From Planctomycetota bacterium (GTDB lineage: Bacteria; Planctomycetota; Phycisphaerae; Sedimentisphaerales; Anaerobacaceae): DNA of 64,000 bases. This document shows positions 7,702 through 16,159 of this stretch, piece after piece; within the stretch, counting starts at the first letter, position 1; every line of letters begins with the position of its first letter. A model generated the notes under the pieces. That model saw nothing but the letters and a program-made list of their open reading frames with translations. It searched no databases and was not told the origin of the DNA. Where the stretch lies: NCBI GenBank assembly GCA_019456145.1, contig VRUL01000005.1:1-64000 (forward strand), in the 5' to 3' direction. Made by a program: the position numbers and the translations under genes.

Positions 7702-10700
7702 ATGAGGGTAAAACAGGTTGGGATTTTAGTGTCATTGACAGTTCTTTGTCTATTTTCATCAATCGGTTTTGGCGGCATCTATGGCGGCGGTATAGGGACT
7801 GCAGAAGATCCTTACATTATCTCAGATCCAAATCACATGCAAGCAATTGGGTTGAAACCGGAAGATATGGATAAACACTTTTTGCTTGTAAACGATATTG
7901 ACCTATCTGCTTTTGACGGTCAGGAAGGTAGAGCAGCATTCAATATGATAGGCGTTTATGGCAGTTTTTTTATCGGAGTCTTTGACGGGGACGGTCATGT
8001 GATATCCAACTATACATACATATCAGACAGTACATATGAAGCTGCTATGTTTATGTTTCTTGATGATGGCGCAGAGATAAAAAACTTAGGGCTTGAAAAT
8101 GTGTTTATTGACACAATAGTTGGTGGATCAACCGGCGCATATGAGGTTGCTCCCTTGGTATCGCAAATGTATGGCGGAAAACTTACGAATTGTTATGCAA
8201 AGGGCACAGTTAAAGGTAGCAGTGAAGTCGGAGGTCTTGTAGCTTATATTCAAAATCCCGGTATGATAATAAACTGTTTTGCCGAAACAGAAATAGTTGC
8301 TGAATACGACTCAGGCGGATTAATAGGCTATAACGGTGGAATTGTAACCAATAGTTATTCAACCGGAAACGTTACAGGTAGTGGTAGAAATATCGGAGGT
8401 TTGATAGGGTATAGCTGGGGATCGGCTACAAACTGTTATGCATTTGGCACAGTTACAGGAAGCGATCGAGTAGGCGGTTTAATAGGCTCTAATTCCAAAG
8501 GATCAAATCCTTTGAGTGAAGTTGTTAATTGTTATTCAACAGGTAGTGTCAGCGGCAGCACTAATGTTGGCGGTTTTGTCGGCATGGACTACAGCGGCGA
8601 CAGTATCTTTATCGGATGCCTCTGGGATGAGACAGTAAATCCCACTTTAGACAGCGTAGGTAACCAGGTAGTTGATCCTAATGCCATTTCTGGGAAAAGC
8701 ACTTTAGAACTTGAAACTCAAGGTACTTTTGAGAATGCTGGTTGGGATTTTGTCGGTGGTTCAGGTCCTAACCAAGACTGGATCATGCCGGCCGAAGGCG
8801 GATACCCTATACTGGCATGGCAGTTAGGAATAGAACCACCAGAACCAAATTTTTCTGGCGGGAGCGGTGATCCTAACGATCCGTATATTATTGCTAACCT
8901 TAGTGATCTTAACTGTATTGGCTGTAACCCAAAAGTATTAGGAAAGCATTTCAGAATGATCGCTGATATAGATCTTAGCGGTCAACGTTATTATATGATC
9001 GGTGATCGGGCACGTGCTTTCACTGGTACGTATGACGGTGCCGGATACGTTATCAGAAATATGCGATATCAATTGAAATCACGGGATGGTTTTGGGCTTT
9101 TCCGATATATTTCAGATGGATCATCAATAAAGAATTTAAAGCTTGAAAGCATAGATATTAATTTGCCTGAAGGTATGAATATAGGCGGTCTTATAGGATA
9201 TAGTGAATGGGCAGAGATCAACAATTGTCATGTTAGTGGCAGTGTTGTCGGTAAGTATGGGGCTTCACTTCTGGTTGGTAGAAGTGAAGGTGGAAGTATT
9301 ATCAATAGTTCTGCTATCGGTGAAGTTGCCATTATCTTATCGAGTGCCGGGTTGATTACGAGCAGCTTTGCAGGCAGTGAAATACGCGATTGTTATTCAG
9401 AAGGAGAAGTTTCCGGCGGAGATTATGTTGGTGGTATCTGCGGAAATGGCGTTGGGCATATCATAAATTGTAATGTCCAGGTTACCTTGTCCGGTGATGA
9501 TTGTGTAGGCAGTATAGCTGGTTACGGTAGTGGATCAGTCATCGGATGTTCAGCAATTTTGGGAAGCGTTACAGGAAGTACCAAATTAGGCGGATTGGTA
9601 GGTGAGAGTCGAGGAGAAATACGCAATAGTCATTCGGATGTTACAGTGACCGGAACAGGATCAAGTGTTAGCGGGATTAGCGGTTATAGTTATAGTGATA
9701 TCATTAATTGTTATTCACTTGGAGATATTAACGGAAGCAGTGTGTGCGGTGGTATAGCCGGGCGTAACTATGGTGGTACTATATTAAATTGTTATTCTTC
9801 GGGTAGTTTAACCGGTGGGGACGATGTTGGAGGAATAATGGGTACTACATCCGAAGGTACGATGGAAAACTGTTATTCAACAGCCACTGTAACTGGTGCA
9901 GATAATACCGGCGGTCTCGTAGGTGAAGGCTGGTATTTAAGTGCTATCAACAACTATTCTTTATGTACTATTAATGGAACCGAATATGTTGGAGGTTTTG
10001 CCGGTTATCTAGTCGCAAGTGCTATCTCCAATTGCTATTCAGGCAGTTCTGTAACGGGAGTCGGCTCTACCGGCGGAATGATCGGTGGAGGCCGTCTTAG
10101 CACCATTCGTTACTGCCTTTCTACAGGGCATGTTGAAAGTCCTTACTCTACAGGAGGTTTTTTAGGCACCGGACCACAAAGTTTTCAAGGCTGTTTGTGG
10201 GATCTAAGTGTAAATCCCGGATTAACATCCTCAAGCTATGGAGATTATCCCGGTATTGAAGGCAAGACAACAGCCGCCCTACAGCTTATGAGCACATTTA
10301 CCAATACCGGTTTGGACTTTGTCGGCGAAAACGATAATGGAATCAGCGAAATATGGCAAATGCCGGCAGGTGGCGGGTATCCAGAACTTTCCAGTCTGAA
10401 CGGATATGTTCCGCCGGTACTTGCAGGTGAAGGAAATGAAGAAAGTCCATACCTTATTTCAAATGCTGCGGAGCTTGCCGCATTTTACCATTATGATAAA
10501 AGAGCTTATTATCGTCTTATTTCAGATATAGATCTTAGCGGCATATCATGGGGTACAGTTCCAATACCATATCTTCATGGTGTTTTTGACGGAAGCGGCT
10601 ATACGATATCTAATTTTTCTATGTCCGGTGGAGGTCATCTTGGTTTTGCAAGTATTTTGTGTCCTGGTTCTTCGGTCAAAAACTTACGTCTTGAAAATCT

Positions 10701-11526
10701 GAATTTGTACAGTGCAGAAAGTGTAAATTATATTGGGGGGTTAGCCGGTCGTAACCGCGCAGTTATTTCAAACTGTGGCGTTTCCGGAAGTGTATTTTCA
10801 GGTGCTGGTTCCTCTTATTTAGGCGGTTTGATAGGAGACAATTCAGCAACTATTGACAACTGTTACACAAAGGGCTCTGTGGCAGGTGCTTATAATGTAG
10901 GCGGTCTTATAGGATTCAATAGAGGTGGCAATATTACTAATTGCTACTCTCTTTGCAGTGTTTCCGGATATAACCCGGTAGGTGGTTTGATAGGAAACCG
11001 AAATTATGGGAAATTTAGTTATTGCTATGCTGCGGGTGCTGTTTCTGCTGTTTATTCTGCCACAGAAGGCGGATTAGTGGGCAAGGGTAGCTCATCTTCC
11101 AGTAACTACATAAATTGTTTTTGGGACATTACCATTAACCCGACAATGACCGGAATAGGAACAGAAACGGATCCTGTGACTGTAATAGGTGAAACTACAG
11201 TTAACCTGCAAACTCAAAGCACGTTTACCAATGCTGGCTGGGATTTTGTGGGTGAAAATGTCAACGGTGAGAACGAGATTTGGCGGATGTGTGTCGATGG
11301 TGTCGATTATCCGCGACTGAGTTGGGAGTTTGCGCAGAACGGAGACTTTGCGTGTCCGGATGGTGTAGGCATGGATGACTTAGAGTCGTTAACAATGAAT
11401 TGGCTAACGGCAACAAGTATTGATGAAGCAACATTTAATTATGCCTGCGATGCGAATGGGGATGAGGCAATCAATTTTGAAGACTATAATATTCTTGCTG
11501 AAAACTGGTTGGTGGGAGTAAGGTAG
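7702..11526 (+). CDS. Giant secreted GLUG-repeat protein with dockerin-like C-terminus
   Basis: This 1274-residue protein starts at an ATG with a strong Shine-Dalgarno (AAGGAGG, 7685-7691) and a signal peptide (about residues 1-24). It contains three large blocks, each opening with a G-x-G-x-x-x-x-P-Y-I/L-I motif (about residues 27, 386 and 907). Each block fills with GLUG-type repeats of about 25-30 residues (GGLIGYN, NCYSTGSV, VTGS). Each closes with CxWD-x5-NP and a GWDFVGENxNG-like signature. The last 60 residues hold two EF-hand-like dockerin segments (DANGDEAINFEDYN is the clearest) each ending in NWL. GLUG proteins are typically surface or secreted adhesin-like beta-solenoids. The dockerin-like tail is common on planctomycete extracellular proteins. 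The gene stands alone and has no visible functional tie to the flagellar genes. Confidence 0.9.
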   Translation: MRVKQVGILVSLTVLCLFSSIGFGGIYGGGIGTAEDPYIISDPNHMQAIGLKPEDMDKHFLLVNDIDLSAFDGQEGRAAFNMIGVYGSFFIGVFDGDGHVISNYTYISDSTYEAAMFMFLDDGAEIKNLGLENVFIDTIVGGSTGAYEVAPLVSQMYGGKLTNCYAKGTVKGSSEVGGLVAYIQNPGMIINCFAETEIVAEYDSGGLIGYNGGIVTNSYSTGNVTGSGRNIGGLIGYSWGSATNCYAFGTVTGSDRVGGLIGSNSKGSNPLSEVVNCYSTGSVSGSTNVGGFVGMDYSGDSIFIGCLWDETVNPTLDSVGNQVVDPNAISGKSTLELETQGTFENAGWDFVGGSGPNQDWIMPAEGGYPILAWQLGIEPPEPNFSGGSGDPNDPYIIANLSDLNCIGCNPKVLGKHFRMIADIDLSGQRYYMIGDRARAFTGTYDGAGYVIRNMRYQLKSRDGFGLFRYISDGSSIKNLKLESIDINLPEGMNIGGLIGYSEWAEINNCHVSGSVVGKYGASLLVGRSEGGSIINSSAIGEVAIILSSAGLITSSFAGSEIRDCYSEGEVSGGDYVGGICGNGVGHIINCNVQVTLSGDDCVGSIAGYGSGSVIGCSAILGSVTGSTKLGGLVGESRGEIRNSHSDVTVTGTGSSVSGISGYSYSDIINCYSLGDINGSSVCGGIAGRNYGGTILNCYSSGSLTGGDDVGGIMGTTSEGTMENCYSTATVTGADNTGGLVGEGWYLSAINNYSLCTINGTEYVGGFAGYLVASAISNCYSGSSVTGVGSTGGMIGGGRLSTIRYCLSTGHVESPYSTGGFLGTGPQSFQGCLWDLSVNPGLTSSSYGDYPGIEGKTTAALQLMSTFTNTGLDFVGENDNGISEIWQMPAGGGYPELSSLNGYVPPVLAGEGNEESPYLISNAAELAAFYHYDKRAYYRLISDIDLSGISWGTVPIPYLHGVFDGSGYTISNFSMSGGGHLGFASILCPGSSVKNLRLENLNLYSAESVNYIGGLAGRNRAVISNCGVSGSVFSGAGSSYLGGLIGDNSATIDNCYTKGSVAGAYNVGGLIGFNRGGNITNCYSLCSVSGYNPVGGLIGNRNYGKFSYCYAAGAVSAVYSATEGGLVGKGSSSSSNYINCFWDITINPTMTGIGTETDPVTVIGETTVNLQTQSTFTNAGWDFVGENVNGENEIWRMCVDGVDYPRLSWEFAQNGDFACPDGVGMDDLESLTMNWLTATSIDEATFNYACDANGDEAINFEDYNILAENWLVGVR

Positions 11527-11831
11527 CTCGTCATTCTTAGAGCCGGTTGCCAGTTGCCAGTAATTAGGCGGCGTTTTTTAAGCGAAATCCTCAATTGTCA
11601 ATCAAGCCATTAGGGGGAGAGAATAACAGGGAACTTGACAAAGGGCAAGGAATTTCGAATTTAGAATGAAGAATTTAGAATTGGTTTAAAAAGACGTCTG
11701 GATCCCCGCTACCCGGCTTCGCGGATGCCCCCACGTGAAACGTGAGGCTAAATACACTCGACGCGGGGCGTCGAGTTTTACGTGTGTGCAAAAACATATT
11801 TTGTGGGATAACCTGTGGTAATCGGCCGGCT
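11527..11831. other. Intergenic region between convergent genes with small repeats
   Basis: This holds no gene. It contains the direct repeat GTTGCCAGTTGCCAG near 11548, an AATTTAGAATGAAGAATTTAG duplication near 11658-11680, and GC-rich hairpins at 11700-11775. Both flanking genes point into it. Confidence 0.55.
11757..11775 (+). terminator. Hairpin, possible terminator between convergent genes
   Basis: CTCGACGC pairs perfectly with GCGTCGAG around a GGG loop, and TTTTA follows. It lies about 230 bp after the GLUG gene, so it may end that transcript late or belong to a small dispersed repeat. Confidence 0.45.
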
Positions 11832-12032
11832 TTAGCCGTAGCTTTTGCCGTCCTGGTCCACATAAATATTGCTTTTTGCTTGTTTTATCATCTTAATTGC
11901 CTTTGGTATCTCGTCCAGCTTCGGGACTTTGAACAGTCTGCGGCACTTTTGGCATCTTATCCTTCTGTCAGCGGAATCGGCATTGAGCAGCCATCTGTTA
12001 CCACAAGTGGGGCATTGTGTGATAATCTGCAT
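11832..12032 (-). CDS. Small zinc-ribbon (MJ0042-type) protein
   Basis: The 66-residue product begins with a four-Cys ribbon: CPTC followed about 18 residues later by CQKC, then RRLFKVP. This matches the short MJ0042-type zinc finger common at the N-terminus of planctomycete and proteobacterial proteins. The rest is a short basic helix with no partner domain. The stop lies beside the intergenic hairpins, and it precedes no other gene on its strand. The function is unknown; protein or nucleic-acid binding is possible. Confidence 0.7.
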   Translation of the reverse strand: MQIITQCPTCGNRWLLNADSADRRIRCQKCRRLFKVPKLDEIPKAIKMIKQAKSNIYVDQDGKSYG

Positions 12033-12115
12033 CGGCAGTCTCTTTTTATTTCAATTTAGAGATAAGGTATTTTGGCCGCAGGTTCAATGGTTGAACCCTG
12101 GCTGGTGAACCAAAA

Positions 12116-12583
12116 TCATACCAAATCCTTTAAGTAGCCTCTTAGATAATAGCGGCATTGGGATAAGATTACCGCACTTAACATTATGGTGACGAATGCA
12201 TTTAGCGAGACCTCGTTTATTACTACGGCCAAGGCTGTGCCGGCGGCAGGAGGATGTTCGAGGTCTAAAGCTACCATAAACAAAATTGCAAATCCTACAG
12301 CCAGGGGATATTCAACCAAATAGGGCAGCGAAGTAAAGTAGAATACGGCTCCGGAAGCCAGGCCGACTATATGACCGCCAATGACGTGTTTAGTTTGTGC
12401 GGAGACGGCTTTGGGCATTGCGAATACGATAAAAGCGGTAGCGCCCATCGAGCTGATGATGACCATTTTATCCTTGAGGATGAAAACAAGGACAAATAAC
12501 GCAACGGTAGCCAATAAGCTTTGCAGGATGTAATATTTCCAGAGCTTTTTGAATTTGCTTTTTATTGTCGTTTGCTCTTCCAT
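12116..12583 (-). CDS. HPP-family integral membrane protein
   Basis: The 155-residue protein has about four to five hydrophobic segments after a basic N-terminus. The family signature is visible as DLEHPPAAGTAL. HPP-family proteins are small membrane proteins of uncertain function, and some have been linked to nitrite transport. Here the gene lies alone between the zinc-ribbon gene and the start of the flagellar region, so context gives no clue. Confidence 0.85.
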   Translation of the reverse strand: MEEQTTIKSKFKKLWKYYILQSLLATVALFVLVFILKDKMVIISSMGATAFIVFAMPKAVSAQTKHVIGGHIVGLASGAVFYFTSLPYLVEYPLAVGFAILFMVALDLEHPPAAGTALAVVINEVSLNAFVTIMLSAVILSQCRYYLRGYLKDLV

Positions 12584-12801
12584 ACTTAGTGGAAATCCGA
12601 CTCAATTTCACAAAATAAGCGGTCCAGAGGCAGTAACAAGCTGTGAAGGATGGATAATCGGGGGGGATTCATACACTTTTTAGCCGAGTTCATAAAATTC
12701 ATTCCGGCAATTAATATCTGTATTTTGCAACTTATTGCAAAATGGCACCCTTGATTTGACCCTCCGTGGCCAGTCTTGCGATATAATATTTTTTCTGGTT
12801 T

Positions 12802-13113
12802 TTATATGCCAAAGTTCACGATGTTTTCTGCGGCTTCTCGAATGTTTTGGAGACTTTCAAGCTGGCCGGACAATAGGAGCTCGCGTGCCCTCTGGACCGC
12901 ATCAGTGTCTTCAGGTGGGATTTGCTGTGCCTTTTCAATAAAAGAATCATAGCTAACCTGCAGTGAAGCATCTACCTGGTTATTTGCAGAGTTCCTGGAT
13001 GGTTCAGTTTGTTCGGAAGACGAATCTTTCAAAATATCCGGTGCCCCCCCAACGCCTTTTTTTGCGTTTGGTACAATCTCTGGAACTTGATTATTATTTA
13101 TATTTCCTACCAT
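12802..13113 (-). CDS. flgM: Probable FlgM-like anti-sigma-28 factor
   Basis: This 103-residue, low-complexity, Asn/Ser-rich N-terminus resembles the disordered half of FlgM. The C-terminal half (about 55-103) is helical: VQRARELLLSGQLESLQNIREAAENIVNFGI follows the FlgM pattern of two short amphipathic helices after residues such as RARELLLSGQL. It is the last gene of the minus-strand unit that also carries fliA, the usual partner that FlgM inhibits until it is exported. Sequence identity to textbook FlgM is low and the canonical N-terminal motif is missing, so the call depends on size, pattern and context. Confidence 0.5.
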   Translation of the reverse strand: MVGNINNNQVPEIVPNAKKGVGGAPDILKDSSSEQTEPSRNSANNQVDASLQVSYDSFIEKAQQIPPEDTDAVQRARELLLSGQLESLQNIREAAENIVNFGI

Positions 13114-13256
13114 TGTTTACTACTTTCTATCTTATTATCTAATTCATTATTGTTTTCGCCGATTTTTGCCAAAACTTTATGTTTTTTTCGCTAGATTTTG
13201 TTTTTTTCTAAAGTTAACGCTCCTTTTAGCCAACAAAGGCCCATTTGTCGGAAAGA

Positions 13257-13886
13257 CTACCTTTTGGTCTGCATGGTTTCAGCAGTCTCATAAGCTACAA
13301 ATTTGATAAATTTAAGCGAGCTAACAGTCCCTAATTCTTCCTGCAAAGTGGCGAAACCCATAAACTTATTATGGCTGTAATATTTTTTTATTCGGTCTTT
13401 GGTTGTTTTATCGGTAGTATCCCAAATTTGCTCAAGGGCCCATAATAATTCCCCGTCAGCCAGGTCTATAAGTTTCAAACGAAGGCCCATAGCCATATGA
13501 GGAAAAGGCTTGTATCCTGTAATAGTGCCCGTTAACACTGCATCACAGTTTAAAGTCGTGCGTATTGCGGATAATTGTTCAAAAGTGTATTCTGTATTCA
13601 GATCCAACTGTAAGCTCCGCCAGGCAGGATCATTTTGACGAACAATGGTCAGCCCAAAGAGCTGCTTTTTTTGCAACGCCAGGAAAAGTGCTTCAGTTAC
13701 ATCGGCAGAGATTTGTGGGAAAGCCGAATCGTTGGCCAATTCAATTAAGGCGGTTCTGCCGATAGTACTCAAATCCTTATTCGGATTCAGATAATAATAA
13801 TTCGCACGTGGTTCATGGGTTTCGTAAAGCCCGCAGCCCAATATAAGAACCGGTAACAACAACAATGCTTTTTTTATGCTATTCAT
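13257..13886 (-). CDS. Outer-membrane lipoprotein, CsgG/LpoB-like fold suspected
   Basis: A signal peptide with lipobox (LPVLILGC) predicts a lipoprotein with the lipidated Cys about residue 18. The mature part reads like the TolB-N/CsgG type: a strand IGRTALIELAN, a helix ALFLALQKKQLF, and later DAVLTGTITGYKPFPH and LIDLADGELLWA. I chose ATG 13886 because it begins the signal peptide directly; an in-frame GTG at 13895 would add three residues. The start overlaps the stop of the coiled-coil lipoprotein gene upstream. Being in the fliA unit suggests a role at the outer membrane near the flagellum, but this is inference. Confidence 0.6.
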   Translation of the reverse strand: MNSIKKALLLLPVLILGCGLYETHEPRANYYYLNPNKDLSTIGRTALIELANDSAFPQISADVTEALFLALQKKQLFGLTIVRQNDPAWRSLQLDLNTEYTFEQLSAIRTTLNCDAVLTGTITGYKPFPHMAMGLRLKLIDLADGELLWALEQIWDTTDKTTKDRIKKYYSHNKFMGFATLQEELGTVSSLKFIKFVAYETAETMQTKR

Positions 13887-14481
13887 TTGTTTCACTTAAA
13901 GCAGGTGTATTTATTAATTGAGTTTTACTTTGCTCAGTTAGTGACGCTGTGGTTGAGACCTGATTTTGTTCCTGGGAAGATGCTGTTTGAGCTTCTCCAC
14001 CGAGAGCTTCCAGTATTTTGAGCAGTGCACGCAATTGTTCCGTATCGGCATCGCGCATCTCTTCCTGAAAACCGAGAATATGCATTTTCCAATTATTCAA
14101 TTCGGTTGTCATATCAATCAGAAGATCGTTTGCCTGGTCTAATTCCTTTTTGGTCTGCTTTAATTCAGGTTCAAGAGCGGCGATTTGGTCTTTAAGCTGT
14201 TGGTTCTCAGTGGTAAGCTCATGATTATTTTGCTGCAGCACGGTCATCTGTTCGAAAAGTTCTGTGCTTTTTTTTGAGAGTTCGACAGCCGAGTCCACGA
14301 TGGTTTGGCCGCTTGAAGGAGTTTCCTTGAATCTTTTCTGCATAGAGTTATTCTGGTGCTGCCTGGTAGAGTCGGTTTTGAGGATGACATCGATAGGCTC
14401 CTGAATAGCCGAACAACCCGCCGGCAGAAAAGGTAACGCTGATAGAATCAGAAGAAACACTATTATATTATTAGCTTTCAT
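13879..14481 (-). CDS. Coiled-coil lipoprotein of unknown function
   Basis: A signal peptide with lipobox (LPFLPAGC) is followed by a long, Gln/Glu/Leu-rich coiled coil (about residues 60-150; TENQQLKDQIAALEPELKQ is typical). The C-terminus is Ser/Thr/Gln-rich. The start chosen has GGAG nine bases upstream; in-frame ATGs at 14487 and 14496 are alternatives. It overlaps the next lipoprotein gene, so the two are probably made together and may interact. I do not recognise the family. Confidence 0.6.
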   Translation of the reverse strand: MKANNIIVFLLILSALPFLPAGCSAIQEPIDVILKTDSTRQHQNNSMQKRFKETPSSGQTIVDSAVELSKKSTELFEQMTVLQQNNHELTTENQQLKDQIAALEPELKQTKKELDQANDLLIDMTTELNNWKMHILGFQEEMRDADTEQLRALLKILEALGGEAQTASSQEQNQVSTTASLTEQSKTQLINTPALSETNE

Positions 14482-14500
14482 TGTCATTTTCTCCATTATT

Positions 14501-14755
14501 TTATTTGGTCGGTTCCTGTTTAGTGGATTGGGCCTCAGTGAATTCACATTTTATAAGTGTTTTTGTGCCACAGCAGCAGGTTGCTTCTATAACAGCATAT
14601 TCAGGATGGTTTTCCACGATACGTACCTGGAGTTCGGAGGAGGCCTTATTCGGTTTATTTACCGAGTTTGAAGCAGTTTGTTCTGCGTCGAGACAAAATT
14701 GTCCTTCCAACTTAACATCATTGCTCTTTAGAATGTGTCCTGCTGCTTTTTCCAT
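14501..14755 (-). CDS. Small conserved-looking protein with CCCGT motif, function unknown
   Basis: The 84-residue product has a compact C-terminal beta-like part with a distinctive Cys cluster (IEATCCCGTKTLIKCEF), which might bind metal. An N-terminal helix begins KAAGHILKS. It sits in the fliA unit between the 74-aa basic protein and the coiled-coil lipoprotein. No match to a named family is apparent. Confidence 0.5.
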   Translation of the reverse strand: MEKAAGHILKSNDVKLEGQFCLDAEQTASNSVNKPNKASSELQVRIVENHPEYAVIEATCCCGTKTLIKCEFTEAQSTKQEPTK

Positions 14756-14801
14756 TTGTTATTTGGTCCTTTCGCTGTTTTTATAGAATAACAATTTAGA
14801 G

Positions 14802-15026
14802 TCAGGCACAGTAATCAATAGAATGTTGGTCATCTTCATTTTTCGAAGTTTCGTCATTAAGGTCTTCTTCGGTTGGCTCATTTAGTTCTTTTTTGTGCTC
14901 TTGGCGGTTTTGTTTGTGCAAGTTCTGTTTGTGTTTTCTCTCTTTGCGGCGCTCTACAGGATTCATACCTCCAACATTCTGCAGGCTCTCCACAGGTTTT
15001 ATTATATTGAAATCATTATCTGCCAT
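14802..15026 (-). CDS. Small highly charged protein downstream of fliA
   Basis: The 74-residue product starts MADNDFNIIKPVESLQNV and then becomes a Lys/Arg/His-rich helix (RRKERKHKQNLHKQNRQEHKK) and an acidic tail. Its ATG lies inside the end of fliA (11-bp overlap), so it is translationally coupled. The ordered N-terminal motif and the coupling argue that it is real. The function is unknown; the gene order suggests a flagellar or sigma-factor accessory role. Confidence 0.55.
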   Translation of the reverse strand: MADNDFNIIKPVESLQNVGGMNPVERRKERKHKQNLHKQNRQEHKKELNEPTEEDLNDETSKNEDDQHSIDYCA

Positions 15027-15888
15027 CTTTCCACTGCCTCAATTTTACAGACAAATTAAATAAAGCACTTGCGTGCAGTTGGCTGACACGCGGCTCGGTA
15101 ATGTTGGAGACTTCGGCTATTTGTTTCATCGTTAGTTGCTGCTGATAATAAAGTATGATAATCTGTTTTTGTTTGCTGTTCAACTGCTGAATTGCTTCGG
15201 TTAGTTTCTCGACAAGTTCGGAATGTTCGAGTTGCTGATCAGGGATAGCTGCGTTGGCTGACGCCAAAGAAGAACCCAGTGAAGGCGAGTTTTCTCTGGA
15301 GCTGTCGATTGAAACAAAATGTTTCGCCCGGGCATTTTCGAACGTTTGATAAAGTTTATCAACGGTTATTCGGAGCTTTTCGGCTAATTCTTCGTCAGTT
15401 GGTGCTACGCCTCTCTGCTCAGTGATTTCCATGCTAAGCTGGAGAGTCTTGCGAATCTGTTTGTTGACATTTGCAGGCACAAAAGACCAGCCCCTGAGTT
15501 CATCAAGGATAGCACCTCTGATTCTGATATAGGCATAAGTTTTGAACTCTGCCTGCTGAGAAGGGTCGTAATTGTGGACTGCTTTAATTAAACCGACAGT
15601 CCCGGCGGAGACTAAATCCTCATATGTCAGAGGAGGCTTTAGATATGTTACTACCCGCTGAACTATTTTATGAACCATAGGGAGGAACTGTACTATTTGT
15701 TTATTTTCCGCTGATTGTTCCTCTTGGCCGGAGTATGTGCGCTTGACAAGATGCTTTGATTTACGATTAATGGTTCCCTGAGTCAATTTTTCGGTTTTAG
15801 TTCCGGGTCTTTTGTTCACTGTTTCGCAAACAGCCACTTCTTTTTTGGCAAGCTGCTGCTCAGGAATATTTTTAATTTCCGGTGCCAA
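15016..15888 (-). CDS. fliA: RNA polymerase sigma factor FliA (sigma-28)
   Basis: The 290-residue protein has an N-terminal extension of about 55 residues and then the sigma-70 core. Region 2 runs from LPMVHKIVQRVV through YEDLVSAGTVGLIKAV, YDPSQQAEFKTYAYIRIRG and ILDELRGWSFVP. Region 3 (QIRKTLQLSMEITEQRG) and region 4 with the HTH (LTMKQIAEVSNITEPRVSQLH) follow. ILDELR-x-WxxVP is the FliA/WhiG signature. FliA directs late flagellar genes such as flagellin. It overlaps the small membrane-protein gene upstream by 17 bp and the charged-protein gene downstream by 11 bp. Confidence 0.93.
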   Translation of the reverse strand: MAPEIKNIPEQQLAKKEVAVCETVNKRPGTKTEKLTQGTINRKSKHLVKRTYSGQEEQSAENKQIVQFLPMVHKIVQRVVTYLKPPLTYEDLVSAGTVGLIKAVHNYDPSQQAEFKTYAYIRIRGAILDELRGWSFVPANVNKQIRKTLQLSMEITEQRGVAPTDEELAEKLRITVDKLYQTFENARAKHFVSIDSSRENSPSLGSSLASANAAIPDQQLEHSELVEKLTEAIQQLNSKQKQIIILYYQQQLTMKQIAEVSNITEPRVSQLHASALFNLSVKLRQWKDGR

Positions 15889-16117
15889 TGGTTTCTTCCT
15901 TTTGTTTGTTCATTATGCTTGTTGTTATTGCATTTATCAAAATGCAATTTATCATTTTGACGGCACAAGCTGATATTACATATGTAACCACCGCGCCTGT
16001 TAGCGCCCTCTTGCAACAGGTAGACGGTGAGAGGCCACTAATCCAGCCGATGACAGCTATACTGAAGAAGCATATAACTGCAACACTTACCGAAACTGAC
16101 CTGATATTTAACAGCAT
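15872..16117 (-). CDS. Small two-helix membrane protein between flhA and fliA
   Basis: The 81-residue product carries two hydrophobic segments (about residues 8-28 and 40-66) joined by a short loop with CCKR, and a soluble tail overlapping fliA by 17 bp. The position between flhA and fliA is where many bacteria keep flhF and flhG, neither of which is present here. A role with the export gate is possible but not shown by the sequence. Confidence 0.55.
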   Translation of the reverse strand: MLLNIRSVSVSVAVICFFSIAVIGWISGLSPSTCCKRALTGAVVTYVISACAVKMINCILINAITTSIMNKQKEETIGTGN

Positions 16118-16159
16118 AATTAGTTAATCCATTTTGTTTTATTGCATCTGTTTTTCATA

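Noticed and set aside
12081-12097. Hairpin GGTTCAA-TGG-TTGAACC as terminator of the HPP gene
   Set aside because: The stem is perfect but only 7 bp and there is no T-run on the relevant strand.
13100-13256. Search for a sigma-28 or sigma-54 promoter before the FlgM-like gene
   Set aside because: No -24/-12 or GCCGATAA-type match is present; the sequence is T-rich without clear signals.
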